Positions 9,290 through 17,826 of a stretch of 56,465 nt of DNA are shown here, piece after piece. Each line of letters starts with the position of its first letter. Position 1 is the first letter of the stretch. Both the position numbers and the translations under genes were made by a program. The stretch is from Lysinibacillus sphaericus (lineage in GTDB: Bacteria > Bacillota > Bacilli > Bacillales_A > Planococcaceae): NCBI RefSeq assembly GCF_006864135.1, contig NZ_SADV01000028.1:1-56465 (forward strand), written 5' to 3'. Below the pieces are notes generated by a model. That model did no database searches. It saw only the letters and a list, made by a program, of their open reading frames with translations, and was not told where the DNA came from.

Positions 9290-9745
9290 TTGACGTCTCT
9301 TTGGCATTTCTGTCGGGGCCATCCACGACTTTGGCCACTCTATCCACGATTTTGGCTGTTCTATCCATCTTCGGCTCTTCTTTCCGTCACTCTAGCTGTT
9401 CTTTCCGACCGCTTTGCCGGGGCTATCCACGATTTTGGCTGTTCTATCCACGACTTTGACGATTCTATCCATATTTCGGGTCTTCTTTCCGTCGCTCGGG
9501 GCTATCCATGATTTTGGCTGTTCTATCCACGACTTTGGACGCTCTATCCACTATTTTGGCTGTTCTATCCACGACTTTGACGATTCTCTCCGTCACTTCA
9601 GCTCTTCTTCCGTCGCTTTGACTGGTCTTTCCATCACTTCGACTTTTCTGTCCGCCACTCGACTCTTCATTCCGCCACTCTGGCTATTCTCTCCGTCGCT
9701 TTAACTCTTTTTTCCATCGCTCTGATTTTTCGCTCTAGCTACCCT
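9290..9745. repeat. Degenerate 21-bp tandem repeat array (about 20 units)
   Basis: Units follow the consensus TTTGGCTGTTCTATCCACGAC with drift toward TCTTTCCGTCGC in the right half. ATCCACGA recurs at 21-base steps (9321, 9342 and so on). The 21-base period gives open frames in several registers, but these lack start signals and consist only of the repeat, so I do not call genes. It fills the space between the ndh terminator and the quinone reductase gene. Confidence 0.8.
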
Positions 9746-9774
9746 AAAATAAAACAAAGTATTTTAGCTAAAGT

Positions 9775-9831
9775 AAAACCCGAACAAATCTGCAAGACAC
9801 TCATACGGTGTTTTGCCATTGTTCGGGTTTT
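9775..9831 (-). terminator. Terminator of the yjlC-ndh operon
   Basis: AAAACCCGAACAA and TTGTTCGGGTTTT form a 13-bp perfect stem enclosing a smaller GACAC/GTGT helix. It sits 80 bases after the ndh stop; it could also act on the plus strand. Confidence 0.75.
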
Positions 9832-9911
9832 CTAAATATATTGCTTAATTTATTTGAAAGAATTCGGCTTTCGCAAAGAGCTTATTAGTCATGTCTCAGC
9901 CTCATAAAATA

Positions 9912-11096
9912 TTAATACGCTAAGCCGAATAGCGCTTTAATATGTGTAAGATAGCGAATGTTAGACGCTTCTTTCATAAGTGTTGCAGGAAGACCTTTAA
10001 GTTCTGTGTTGCTAGCACCGATAGTCGCAACTGCGTCTTTACGACCTAAGCTTGCAAGTGTACCAGAGTTAATTGCAGAGAAAGGCTTCATCTCTTGGTT
10101 TTTGTATTGTGCGAATAAGTTGTAACCAGCGCACTCACCCATTTGCCATGCAACTTGAGCAGTTGGTGCATATAGCGGACGCCCGCCATCAGCTGGTAAT
10201 GCAACAGATGCGTCACCGATGACGAATACATCGTCGTGAGATGTAGATTGTAAGAATTCGTTAATCGTAGCTTTACCGCGGTCAGCAGCAAGGCCAGACT
10301 CGCCTACGATTGGAAGTGGAGCTACCCCACCTGTCCAAATAAGTGTATTAGCAACGATTGGTTCGCGATCTTTAAGAGAGATAACATTACCATCAACGCC
10401 TGTTACAGGAGTACCTGTAATGAATTCAACGCCACGTTTTGTTAAGCTTTCAGTTGCACGTTGGATAAGTGCATCCGGAAGTACTGGTAAGATTTTTGGA
10501 CCAGCTTCAACAAGTTTAATTTTAAGATCAGCAAAGTTAACACCGTGTTTTGCTGCGATTTTCGGGAAGTTGTCCACGATTTCACCAACAAGCTCTACAC
10601 CTGTTAAACCGCCACCACCGATAACGATTGTTGCATCTGCTTCGTCTTTTGTTTGTGCATATGCTTTAATACGATCTTCGATGTGTTTGTTAATTTTATT
10701 TGCTTCGTTCACTGATTTAAGTACCATAGAGTTTTCTTCTAATCCAGGGATACCGAAGAATCCAGTTTGGCTACCTAAAGATACTACTAAAGTATCGTAG
10801 TTTAAAGTATAACCACTATCTAGGTCCACTTTTTTACTGTCTACATTGAATTTTGTAACTTTAGCGATTTGTAAATCGATATCTAAACCTTTAAAGATTT
10901 TTTTAAGTGGTAAAGCAACAGCACCCTCAGCAATAGTACCACCAGCTAAACGGTGAAGTTCAGTGATGATTTGGTGTGTTGGGAATTGGTTTACTACAGT
11001 AATTTTAGCTTCATCAGCCGATAGATACTTGCGTGCTGTTAATGCAGTTAAAACGCCAGCGTAACCAGCACCTAAGATGACGATTTCTTTTGACAT
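9912..11096 (-). CDS. ndh: Type II NADH:menaquinone oxidoreductase (NDH-2)
   Basis: 394 residues. The N-terminal FAD Rossmann loop is GAGYAG (residues 9-14); a second nucleotide loop for NADH is VIGGGGLTGVELVGEI near 160; a third motif is FVIGDASVALP, which binds FAD, near 290. NDH-2 passes electrons from NADH to menaquinone at the inner face of the membrane without pumping protons. The gene follows yjlC after 50 bases, the same order as the Bacillus subtilis yjlC-ndh operon, which is controlled by the NADH-sensing repressor Rex. The C-terminal part (SNIRYLTHIKALFGLAY) resembles the amphipathic membrane anchor of the family. Confidence 0.93.
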   Translation of the reverse strand: MSKEIVILGAGYAGVLTALTARKYLSADEAKITVVNQFPTHQIITELHRLAGGTIAEGAVALPLKKIFKGLDIDLQIAKVTKFNVDSKKVDLDSGYTLNYDTLVVSLGSQTGFFGIPGLEENSMVLKSVNEANKINKHIEDRIKAYAQTKDEADATIVIGGGGLTGVELVGEIVDNFPKIAAKHGVNFADLKIKLVEAGPKILPVLPDALIQRATESLTKRGVEFITGTPVTGVDGNVISLKDREPIVANTLIWTGGVAPLPIVGESGLAADRGKATINEFLQSTSHDDVFVIGDASVALPADGGRPLYAPTAQVAWQMGECAGYNLFAQYKNQEMKPFSAINSGTLASLGRKDAVATIGASNTELKGLPATLMKEASNIRYLTHIKALFGLAY

Positions 11097-11146
11097 GATT
11101 AATTAATCCTCCGTCCTTACGAATTGAATGTATCTCGAGTCGAGTC

Positions 11147-11575
11147 TTATTTAGCTTTACGTTCAGCGCTTACTTGTAAGAAAGCATTAACAAAACGGAA
11201 AACACCTTGAACTTGCGGGTCTTTTAACATTTTCATAAGACCGAATAAACCAATTACTTCTTGGCTTTCAGAAGCACGGTCTTTCGCTTCAATTGCAGTA
11301 GCTGCAAGGTTTTTAGCTGAGCCTACTACTGGGCCAGCCATTTCTGTTACCGCACCAACAGTATCATTTTTAAGTACTTCGTCAGTTGCAACAGCTTGAG
11401 CAAACTCATATGATTTTGTTAATAACGTCATCATTTCAGTTAACTTAGGTAATTGTTCAACTAAAGTTGTAAGTGATTCCTGAACCTCAGGCTTTAATAA
11501 TTGATCTAGCACATCCAGTTGTTCTTGACTCACAGTTAATTGTTCAGACTGTGTTTGGTTTTTCGTTTCTGACAT
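11147..11575 (-). CDS. yjlC: DUF1641 protein YjlC, partner of ndh
   Basis: 142 residues, with the DUF1641 pattern of amphipathic helices (TVSQEQLDVLDQLLKPEVQESL, LPKLTEMMTLLTKSYEFAQAV) and the C-terminal GLFGLMKMLKDPQVQGVFRFVNAFLQ block. No catalytic motif is seen. Its function is not established; co-occurrence with flavin or formate dehydrogenases suggests it helps such enzymes at the membrane. A second DUF1641 gene in this window (22763-23326) is likewise next to a flavoprotein. AGGAGA precedes the start. Confidence 0.88.
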   Translation of the reverse strand: MSETKNQTQSEQLTVSQEQLDVLDQLLKPEVQESLTTLVEQLPKLTEMMTLLTKSYEFAQAVATDEVLKNDTVGAVTEMAGPVVGSAKNLAATAIEAKDRASESQEVIGLFGLMKMLKDPQVQGVFRFVNAFLQVSAERKAK

Positions 11576-11805
11576 TTTGAACTCTCCTTTGCCATCACTT
11601 TTACTATTTTAATTTTATTGCTTCCATGTAAAAAAGACCATTAAGGCACTTCTTAACAGTCGTTACAGCGCGTATATCTTACAAATCACCAGTCCCAAGA
11701 GCTGGATAGCAATCCGTATAACTTGTTATTACAATGTTAACTTTATTTTGCAAAAAGTGCATCATAATTCCATCCTTATCTTGTCTTGGTGACATTATAA
11801 ACTCC

Positions 11806-11834
11806 ATTATAAGTCTGTTTGCACATTATTTCAA
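11806..11834 (-). promoter_or_regulatory. Promoter of yjlC-ndh
   Basis: TTGAAA (11829-11834) and a perfect TATAAT (11806-11811) are spaced by 17 bases on the minus strand. This predicts an untranslated leader of about 220 bases before yjlC in which I see no strong riboswitch or terminator. The rest of the gap up to 12118 is AT-rich with nothing recognisable. Confidence 0.75.
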
Positions 11835-11836
11835 TG
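11818..11836. promoter_or_regulatory. Candidate Rex operator overlapping the ndh promoter
   Basis: On the minus strand CATTGAAATAATGTGCAAA matches 13 of 19 positions of a Rex-type site written as TTGTGAAATAATTCACAAA, and it covers the -35 element. Placement is as expected for repression, but the outer left half-site is poor, so this is only a candidate. Confidence 0.35.
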
Positions 11837-12118
11837 CGCTAAATCACAATTTCGACAATCTTTTCAAAATTCATTGATTTTGTTAACAATGCATCGTATT
11901 TAAGTTTTCTTTTTGTCTCCACTATTAAAAAATACAATATTTTTGATTTCAAATTTTTAAATTGCCACTGTAAAACATTTGATTTTCAATAGTATTTAGT
12001 CTATTTAAACTTCCCCTCGATTGTTCGTATAATACTAATAAAAAAATTTATCGCCTAACTTTTTTTATTTCTCGATACCTAATCACGATTTATCGCCCAA
12101 ATTGCCACATTTTTTATC

Positions 12119-12153
12119 AAAAAACCTGTTAGAAGAAAAATTCTACTAACAGG
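12119..12153 (-). terminator. Terminator of the MFS gene 12167-13681
   Basis: CCTGTTAGTAGAA pairs with TTCTTCTAACAGG (one mismatch) and is followed by TTTTTT on the minus strand, 14 bases after the stop codon. Confidence 0.88.
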
Positions 12154-12166
12154 CCTAAAAACATAA

Positions 12167-13681
12167 TTATTTAGTTGGTTTTTTCAAATCCATAGAAGCG
12201 GCTGGGCTTTCAATTTTTACGCGTTTTAGGAAGAACGCAAGCACTAGCGCAAGGACTGTAACACAAGCTGCTATTAAGAATGAGTGTGTAATACCATCTA
12301 ATAAAGCAGTTTGCTTAATCTGATCCTGCATTTGATGCATTTGCTCAGGTGTCATCGCAACACCTGATTGCGCTGCATTGGCTTTTGCTTCTGCAATTAA
12401 ATCTTCGGCTGTTGCTTTTGTACGGTTATTCATGAACGTTACCATCACGGCACTACCAATTGCCCCTGCCACTTGCTGTACAGTATTATTAATAGCTGTA
12501 CCATGCGGGTTCATCGTTAGTGGTAATTGGTTTAAACCGTTTGTCATAATCGGCATCATAACCATTGACAAACCAAACATACGAATTGTGTACAAGGACA
12601 CAATAAATGTATAGCTTGAATCTATTTCTAACTTTGTTAAACCGAATGTCGCAATTGTTGTAATCGTTAAACCGATAATCGCTAGTATACGCGGTCCAAA
12701 TTTATCAAAAAGCTTCCCAGTAATCGGCGACATAATCCCCATTACAACTGCTCCAGGAAGCATCATTAAGCCCGCTTTAAATGGATCAATTCCACGAATC
12801 GATTGTACATAAGCAGGAGTTAAAATCATCCCAGAGAACATAGCCATTGACACGATAACCGAGATAGCTGACCCTAACGCAAACATTGGGTATTTATAAA
12901 TACGTAATTCTAGTAAAGGCTGATCCATACGTAGTTGTTTAAATATGAAGATGATTAAAGCAAGAAGACCAGCTGAAATTGTGCCATATACCCAAGGACT
13001 CGACCAACCCTTATCCCCTGCAGTACTGAAACCATATAGAATACCACCGAATGCAACCGTTGATAATAGTACTGAAAGGAAATCTAAATGAATTTTACGT
13101 GTCTCCATCACGTTTTCTAATTTCCAAATGCCAAACAATAAACTAATTACAGCAAACGGAATAATCATTTGGAATAGCATACGCCAATCATGATGCTCAA
13201 CAATATATCCTGATAATGTTGGACCGATCGCCGGTGCTGTAATCATGACTAAACCAAAGATCCCCATTGCCGCCCCACGTTTTTCTTTTGGGAAGCTAAT
13301 TAACATTACATTCATTAAAAGTGGTGACATACTTGAAGCACCCGCTGCTTGCACCATACGACCTGCCAGTAACATACCAAAGTTAGGTGCAAAGCCAGCC
13401 ATAATTGTACCGATTGTAAAGACTGACATCGCTGCAATAAATAGATGTCTATTTTTAAAGCGTGTTACAAAGAATGCTGAAGCAGGTACTAAAATACCAC
13501 TTACAAGCATATAACCTGTTGCTAACCATTGTACCTTTGAATACGTTATACCAAAATCTTTCATGATTGTTGGTAATGCAACATTTAACAATGTGTTATT
13601 TAGAAAAGCAACAAAAGCACCCACAAATAAAATACCAATCATACCATAGGGTGGCTTTTGTAGTGTTTGACCACTATTCAT
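12167..13681 (-). CDS. MFS multidrug exporter, DHA2 family (LmrB/EmrB-like)
   Basis: 504 residues with 14 predicted membrane segments. Motif C region GPTLSGYIVEHHDWRMLFQMIIPF near 155 and the second-half loop GKLFDKFGPRILAI near 320 place it with LmrB/EmrB/QacA proteins that export lipophilic drugs in exchange for protons. A TetR-type gene is transcribed divergently from 158 bases away, the usual partner repressor. The substrate is unknown. Confidence 0.91.
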   Translation of the reverse strand: MNSGQTLQKPPYGMIGILFVGAFVAFLNNTLLNVALPTIMKDFGITYSKVQWLATGYMLVSGILVPASAFFVTRFKNRHLFIAAMSVFTIGTIMAGFAPNFGMLLAGRMVQAAGASSMSPLLMNVMLISFPKEKRGAAMGIFGLVMITAPAIGPTLSGYIVEHHDWRMLFQMIIPFAVISLLFGIWKLENVMETRKIHLDFLSVLLSTVAFGGILYGFSTAGDKGWSSPWVYGTISAGLLALIIFIFKQLRMDQPLLELRIYKYPMFALGSAISVIVSMAMFSGMILTPAYVQSIRGIDPFKAGLMMLPGAVVMGIMSPITGKLFDKFGPRILAIIGLTITTIATFGLTKLEIDSSYTFIVSLYTIRMFGLSMVMMPIMTNGLNQLPLTMNPHGTAINNTVQQVAGAIGSAVMVTFMNNRTKATAEDLIAEAKANAAQSGVAMTPEQMHQMQDQIKQTALLDGITHSFLIAACVTVLALVLAFFLKRVKIESPAASMDLKKPTK

Positions 13682-13838
13682 TTATATCCCTCAATTCTTT
13701 CTTGTTTTTTTCGATAAAACTTATTTTATACTCGCAGTCTACTTTTTTCAACAATTAAGATTATAAATTTTAAAAACATTGATATATAGGCGTTTTTGAT
13801 ATAGAATAAGAGTATAATATTTTTAAAAAGGTGAGGTT

Positions 13839-14744
13839 ATGAACAAAAGAAAAAGACAAATTATTACTGCTGCTCGTGCCCTATTTATTGAAAAGGGTTT
13901 CGTGGATACTTCGATTAACGACATCATTAGTGAGGCCAAAATCTCAAAGGGCACATTTTATAATCATTTATCTTCTAAAAATGAATGCTTAATCGCCATA
14001 TTAGATGAAGGACGCGAGGAGGCAAGTAATCGCCGACACGAGCTTCTTTACGGCAAAGATCCTACTGATTTAGAAGTATTAACACAGCAAGTTGCAGTAC
14101 TCATGTATGTCAATCGAGAACATAATTTAATTCAAATTTTTGAATCGGTTTTCCATTCTCGTGATAATGAACTGAAAAAAATTATTTTAAACTATCATTT
14201 ACAAGAACTGGAGTGGCTTGCTAACCGACTTGTACAAGTCTTTGGAGAAGAAATTAGCCCAATTAGCTATGAATGTGCTGTGCAGACACTTGGTATGATT
14301 AACCTCACATTGCGTGCAGTCTTAATTGCTGACTATAAATATATAAATCGCGAAGCCATTGTACGTGTAGCATTACGCAATATTAGCGTAATTATACCCG
14401 TTATGCTTGAATCAAAAGAGATCCTCATTAGTACGGAAATGATCAACACGATACAAAACGTCGTGAACTATAGACCAGTTAATAAAGAAATAGTCATCGA
14501 GCAATTAACAGGCTTTAAAAAAGGGTTATCTAAGAATGAAACAGTGGAAGGGTTAGAGTACGTAGAATTCTTATTAGAGGAACTACAGCGCGAGAAACCA
14601 AAACTCTTTATCATTGAATCACTTCTTACACCTTTCCGTAAAGCATTCGTTGGGACCGAACACGCAGAAGAGGCACGTGACATCGCTAATAGCTTGTGGC
14701 GCTATGTAAAAATTGAACGACCATCAGAGCGCTGCATCAAGTAA
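13839..14744 (+). CDS. TetR/AcrR-family regulator, long form
   Basis: 301 residues, about 100 longer than typical TetR proteins. The N-terminal HTH is clear: RQIITAARALFIEKGFVDTSINDIISEAKISKGTFYNHLSSKNECLIAIL. The C-terminal ligand domain has no diagnostic motif. The start ATG has GGTGAGG upstream and a TATAAT at 13813-13818. It is divergent from the MFS exporter and probably represses it and itself. The extra C-terminal length (about 200-301) resembles the larger YerO-like TetR proteins of Bacillus, a comparison from memory. Confidence 0.9.
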   Translation: MNKRKRQIITAARALFIEKGFVDTSINDIISEAKISKGTFYNHLSSKNECLIAILDEGREEASNRRHELLYGKDPTDLEVLTQQVAVLMYVNREHNLIQIFESVFHSRDNELKKIILNYHLQELEWLANRLVQVFGEEISPISYECAVQTLGMINLTLRAVLIADYKYINREAIVRVALRNISVIIPVMLESKEILISTEMINTIQNVVNYRPVNKEIVIEQLTGFKKGLSKNETVEGLEYVEFLLEELQREKPKLFIIESLLTPFRKAFVGTEHAEEARDIANSLWRYVKIERPSERCIK

Positions 14745-14759
14745 AATAACCACATAAAC

Positions 14760-14814
14760 AAAAGGAGCTATATAGAAAGTCAAACACTCATGACTTTCCA
14801 TTTTAGCTCCTTTT
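14760..14814. terminator. Two-tier terminator after the TetR gene
   Basis: AAAAGGAGCTA/TAGCTCCTTTT encloses GAAAGTCA/TGACTTTC, ending in TTTT on the plus strand and AAAA at the other side, so it could work in both directions. Confidence 0.85.
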
Positions 14815-14863
14815 ATCAGGCTTTTATCCTATTCATTTATTATGCGCATTTGATAAACCTGTA

Positions 14864-15190
14864 AGTTGATTGGAGTGGAGGCTGGGCGATTCTTTGGGGA
14901 TTAGCGATAGAAGTACGAAGGCTAAAAGCATCACTTCCTGTGATAACACCTTCGTGACCAACATCTGTTGTTGCTGTCGCTTCGCTTTCGCACAGACAAA
15001 ACCGTTGTTGCTGTCGCTTCGCTTTCGCACAGACAAAACCGTTGCTGCTGTCGCTTCGCTTTCGCACAGACAAAACCGTTGTTGCTGTGCTTCGCTTTCG
15101 CATAGACAAAACCGTTGCTGCTGTCGCTTCGCTTTCGCGCAAAAACATCTATTGTCCCGACGCCCCTGGGAAAGCGCCCAGTCAGAACAC
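14864..15190 (-). repeat. Composite dispersed repeat, copy h, with five nested 37-bp tandem units
   Basis: The left edge (GTTGATTGGAGTGGAGGCTGGGCG) and right edge (CTGGGAAAGCGCCCAGTC) are the two ends of the dispersed repeat family seen at 42289-42488, in inverse orientation. Between them are five copies of a unit containing CTGTCGCTTCGCTTTCGC, starting at 14974, 15011, 15048, 15085 and 15121 (period 37, 36 for the last). Each unit can form a hairpin (CTGT..ACAG). Open frames of 60-119 residues here are made only of repeat and are not genes. It lies just downstream of cydS. Confidence 0.85.
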
Positions 15191-15214
15191 ACATTACAGT
15201 GATGAATGCATTTA

Positions 15215-15316
15215 TTACTTAACTTGACGATCTTTCGGCCCTACCCAAAAGCCAATCCCAATGCTAATAGCTACTACAAGAAAAGGTGCATACAAAATAA
15301 TAAATTGATTCATCAT
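15215..15316 (-). CDS. cydS: CydS-type small subunit of cytochrome bd oxidase
   Basis: A 33-residue protein beginning MMNQFIILYAPFLVVAISIG and ending GPKDRQVK: one membrane helix preceded by a short N-terminus with the YAPF motif and followed by a WVG turn and charged tail. This matches what I remember of CydS, the third subunit seen in the Geobacillus bd oxidase structure, and YthC of Bacillus subtilis. The start ATG ATG has GGGGGAA upstream, overlapping the cydB stop region (stop to start gap of 8 bases), so translation is likely coupled. It is last in the tauE-orf39-cydA-cydB-cydS operon. Confidence 0.88.
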   Translation of the reverse strand: MMNQFIILYAPFLVVAISIGIGFWVGPKDRQVK

Positions 15317-15324
15317 AGTTCCCC

Positions 15325-16353
15325 CTATGCATGATGATCATGTTTACCGCAAGCATAATCACGATCAAACACAAACCATTTCATTACTAAATATAGTGAA
15401 GGTATGAGTAGAACTAACCCTCCAACAAACGCTATCACTAATGCTATCGCCATTGTTTCACTTGTAAAGCTATCATAGACCGACAAATACGGATACAGTA
15501 AATACGGATAATGTGAAATACCATAGCCGAAAAATGCAAAGCCAAACTGAGCGACCATTAAAAAGACGGCTATACCATAGTTTTTCTTTTTACATAAAAG
15601 AATTAATGTTATAAGAAATAGCACACCCGAAATGGCGAAAAGCCACCATAGATTTAACATATTTTCATAATGCTCAGGCACATGTCCCTTTAACTCCACC
15701 ATAATCCCTATTACACTTATTACGAGCGGCAAAGACCAACCGAGCGCATATTTTCTCATTAAATCTGAAGCATGTTCATCTCGCGCTCTTTTCCCATACC
15801 ATGTTAAAAAAACAGCCGAAATATACAAAACTGCCACTATACTTAATAACACAATAGACCAAGTTAACGGATTCGTGAAAAGTTTAGCAATTTGCAAATG
15901 TGGTTCTTTATTTACAATTTTCACGAACCCTCCCTCAGATATCGTTAACACAATAGAAAGGGATGCAGGTATAAATAAACCAGTAATTCCGTACATCATT
16001 GTATAACCAATGTGTCCACCTTTTTCACTGTAGGATTCAAATGCATAATAACTCCCTCTAATTGCTACCAATATTAATGAGATACTGACTGGTACTAGCA
16101 AAATTGTGCCGTAATAATAAGCTGTTTGAGGAAAGAAACCTACCATTCCAACAAAGAAAAATACAAGAAAGACATTGGTAATTTCCCATACCGGAGATAA
16201 ATAGCGCTTAATAATATTGGCTAGTATTTGGTCTTTACCAATCAAGACACTATAAGCACTAAAGAAGCCCGCTCCAAAGTCTATGGACGCAACAATGACA
16301 TAGCCGAAAAGAAATAACCATAGTACTGATATTCCTAATATCTCTAAGCTCAT
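15325..16353 (-). CDS. cydB: Cytochrome bd menaquinol oxidase subunit II
   Basis: 342 residues with the CydB start MSLEILGISVLWLFLFGYVIVASIDFGAGFF, the conserved first helix with the FDFG-like region (DFGAG), and eight or nine membrane segments. It pairs with CydA to oxidise menaquinol and reduce oxygen to water with high affinity. Its ATG overlaps the cydA stop (ATGA, 16350-16353). The C-terminus is histidine-rich (CGKHDHHA). No cydCD genes follow, so the operon is of the ythAB type and heme insertion must use genes elsewhere. Confidence 0.93.
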   Translation of the reverse strand: MSLEILGISVLWLFLFGYVIVASIDFGAGFFSAYSVLIGKDQILANIIKRYLSPVWEITNVFLVFFFVGMVGFFPQTAYYYGTILLVPVSISLILVAIRGSYYAFESYSEKGGHIGYTMMYGITGLFIPASLSIVLTISEGGFVKIVNKEPHLQIAKLFTNPLTWSIVLLSIVAVLYISAVFLTWYGKRARDEHASDLMRKYALGWSLPLVISVIGIMVELKGHVPEHYENMLNLWWLFAISGVLFLITLILLCKKKNYGIAVFLMVAQFGFAFFGYGISHYPYLLYPYLSVYDSFTSETMAIALVIAFVGGLVLLIPSLYLVMKWFVFDRDYACGKHDHHA

Positions 16354-17693
16354 TGCCCTGCACTTCCTTCCACTTGTTTATGTTCTTCAATTTCAAGTTC
16401 AATCGGATTGTTACGGAACATACGAATAAGTACGACGATACTTCCTATCCCTAATACAATGTACAGCCCTGCAAATAGTATTAGCATAGTATCGACTTGG
16501 CCACTTGTTGTGGCAGCTTCCGTTGTTTTCATATAACCACGAAGTATCCATGGCTGGCGTCCTACTTCCGCAAACCACCAGCCTGCCTCTACAGCAATAA
16601 GCGATAATGGACCACTTGCTACTACTATTCTCTTAAAGCTTTTTGAAGAAATAAACTTCCATCCCCGCCACTTACCTAGCACATAACTAACTGCTACGAC
16701 TATTAATAAAGTTCCGATTACTACCATGATGTCAAACAAATAATGGATATAAAGTGGTGGCTGTTCATCGTTTGAAAATTGATCTAAACCTTTTACTTCA
16801 GCAAAAGGATTATTATGCGCCAATACACTTAGTGCGTATGGTACTTTAATGGCGTATTTCACTTCTTCACCATCCAGCACGCCGAATAGCACAAGTGAAG
16901 CATCCTCTTTTGTTTCAAAATGCCATTCAGCAGCAGCTAATTTTTCTGGTTGATATTCAGCTAAATACTTCCCTGAAAAGTCACCTACAACGAGTGCCGC
17001 TAGCGAAAATACTAGTCCAAGTTTCAATAAAAGATGTAAGGCTTTTTTATGATACTCATGCTTCGATCCTCGCAGCATACGATAAGCTGCAATAGAAGCT
17101 AATAAAAATGCTGCTGTCATATAAGATGTTACTAATACATGCGCTACCTTCGTTGGCATTGCGGGATTTAACATAGCCAATACCGGTTGAATATTTACAA
17201 GCTCTCCATCTACAAGGTCAAAGCCCTGTGGTGCGTTCATAAATGCATTCACAATCGTAATAAAAACAGCCGACATAGATGCACCAATAGCTACCGGGAT
17301 CAATAATAAAAGATGTCTCTTTGGATTTTTGAATCGATCCCATGTATATAAATAAAGCCCTAAGAAAATTGCTTCAACAAAGAACGCGAACGTTTCCATA
17401 AACAATGGTAATGCGATTACCTGACCAGCCAATTCCATAAAGTTTGGCCATAGTAGCGATAGCTGCAATCCAATCGCAGTACCAGTGACAACTCCGATTG
17501 CCACAGTAATCACAAATCCTCTTGCCCATCTTCTTGCGAGTAATAAATAGTGTTCGTCATTATTTTTCAATCCAACCCATTGAGCAATCATGATCATTAA
17601 AGGTATACCGACGCCGATTGTTGCGTAAACGATATGGAATGACAATGTTAACTCTGTTAAGGCCCGACTCCACATTACAGCTGAATCATTCAT
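16350..17693 (-). CDS. cydA: Cytochrome bd menaquinol oxidase subunit I
   Basis: 447 residues, short form with a short Q loop as in Bacilli. Seen are the N-terminal heme ligand His20 (LTLSFHIVYATIGVGIPLMI), the MAAAEWHFET-type quinol loop (KLAAAEWHFETKEDASL, near 240) and the GRQPW motif (EVGRQPWILRGYMKT, near 375). The enzyme is insensitive to sulfide compared with heme-copper oxidases, a general property of bd oxidases, which fits its place next to sulfide-oxidation genes. AGGAGAT precedes the ATG. Confidence 0.94.
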   Translation of the reverse strand: MNDSAVMWSRALTELTLSFHIVYATIGVGIPLMIMIAQWVGLKNNDEHYLLLARRWARGFVITVAIGVVTGTAIGLQLSLLWPNFMELAGQVIALPLFMETFAFFVEAIFLGLYLYTWDRFKNPKRHLLLLIPVAIGASMSAVFITIVNAFMNAPQGFDLVDGELVNIQPVLAMLNPAMPTKVAHVLVTSYMTAAFLLASIAAYRMLRGSKHEYHKKALHLLLKLGLVFSLAALVVGDFSGKYLAEYQPEKLAAAEWHFETKEDASLVLFGVLDGEEVKYAIKVPYALSVLAHNNPFAEVKGLDQFSNDEQPPLYIHYLFDIMVVIGTLLIVVAVSYVLGKWRGWKFISSKSFKRIVVASGPLSLIAVEAGWWFAEVGRQPWILRGYMKTTEAATTSGQVDTMLILFAGLYIVLGIGSIVVLIRMFRNNPIELEIEEHKQVEGSAGQ

Positions 17694-17706
17694 TTTATTT
17701 CATCTC

Positions 17707-17826
17707 CTAGGTACTAAAAATTCTCCCAATTATCGAAAGAAACATTATTCCAGCTACTAAAAAACTTATAAGTATCAGCTTTTTCTCATGTGATTTATAC
17801 GTAGCAACCTTTTGTTTTTTCATCAT
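17707..17826 (-). CDS. 39-residue single-pass membrane protein between tauE and cydA
   Basis: ATG ATG opens a 39-residue frame: a charged N-terminus (MMKKQKVATYKSHEKK), one hydrophobic segment (LILISFLVAGIMFLSIIG) and RIFST at the end. The first ATG overlaps the tauE stop as ATGA (17823-17826), and the stop is 13 bases before cydA, so it is embedded in the operon and translationally coupled. I do not recognise the family. It could be an oxidase assembly or regulatory micropeptide, or belong with the TauE exporter; nothing in the sequence decides this. Confidence 0.7.
   Translation of the reverse strand: MMKKQKVATYKSHEKKLILISFLVAGIMFLSIIGRIFST

Noticed and set aside
9290..9704. Two overlapping open frames of 73 and 96 codons
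   Set aside because: They consist entirely of the 21-bp repeat, which stays open because 21 is a multiple of three; there is no ribosome binding site.
14967..15150. Possible CRISPR array because of regular repeats
   Set aside because: Units are contiguous tandem copies without unique spacers, and no cas genes are near.
14833..15227. Several 60-119 codon frames on both strands
   Set aside because: All are generated by the tandem 37-bp hairpin units and run through them in different frames.
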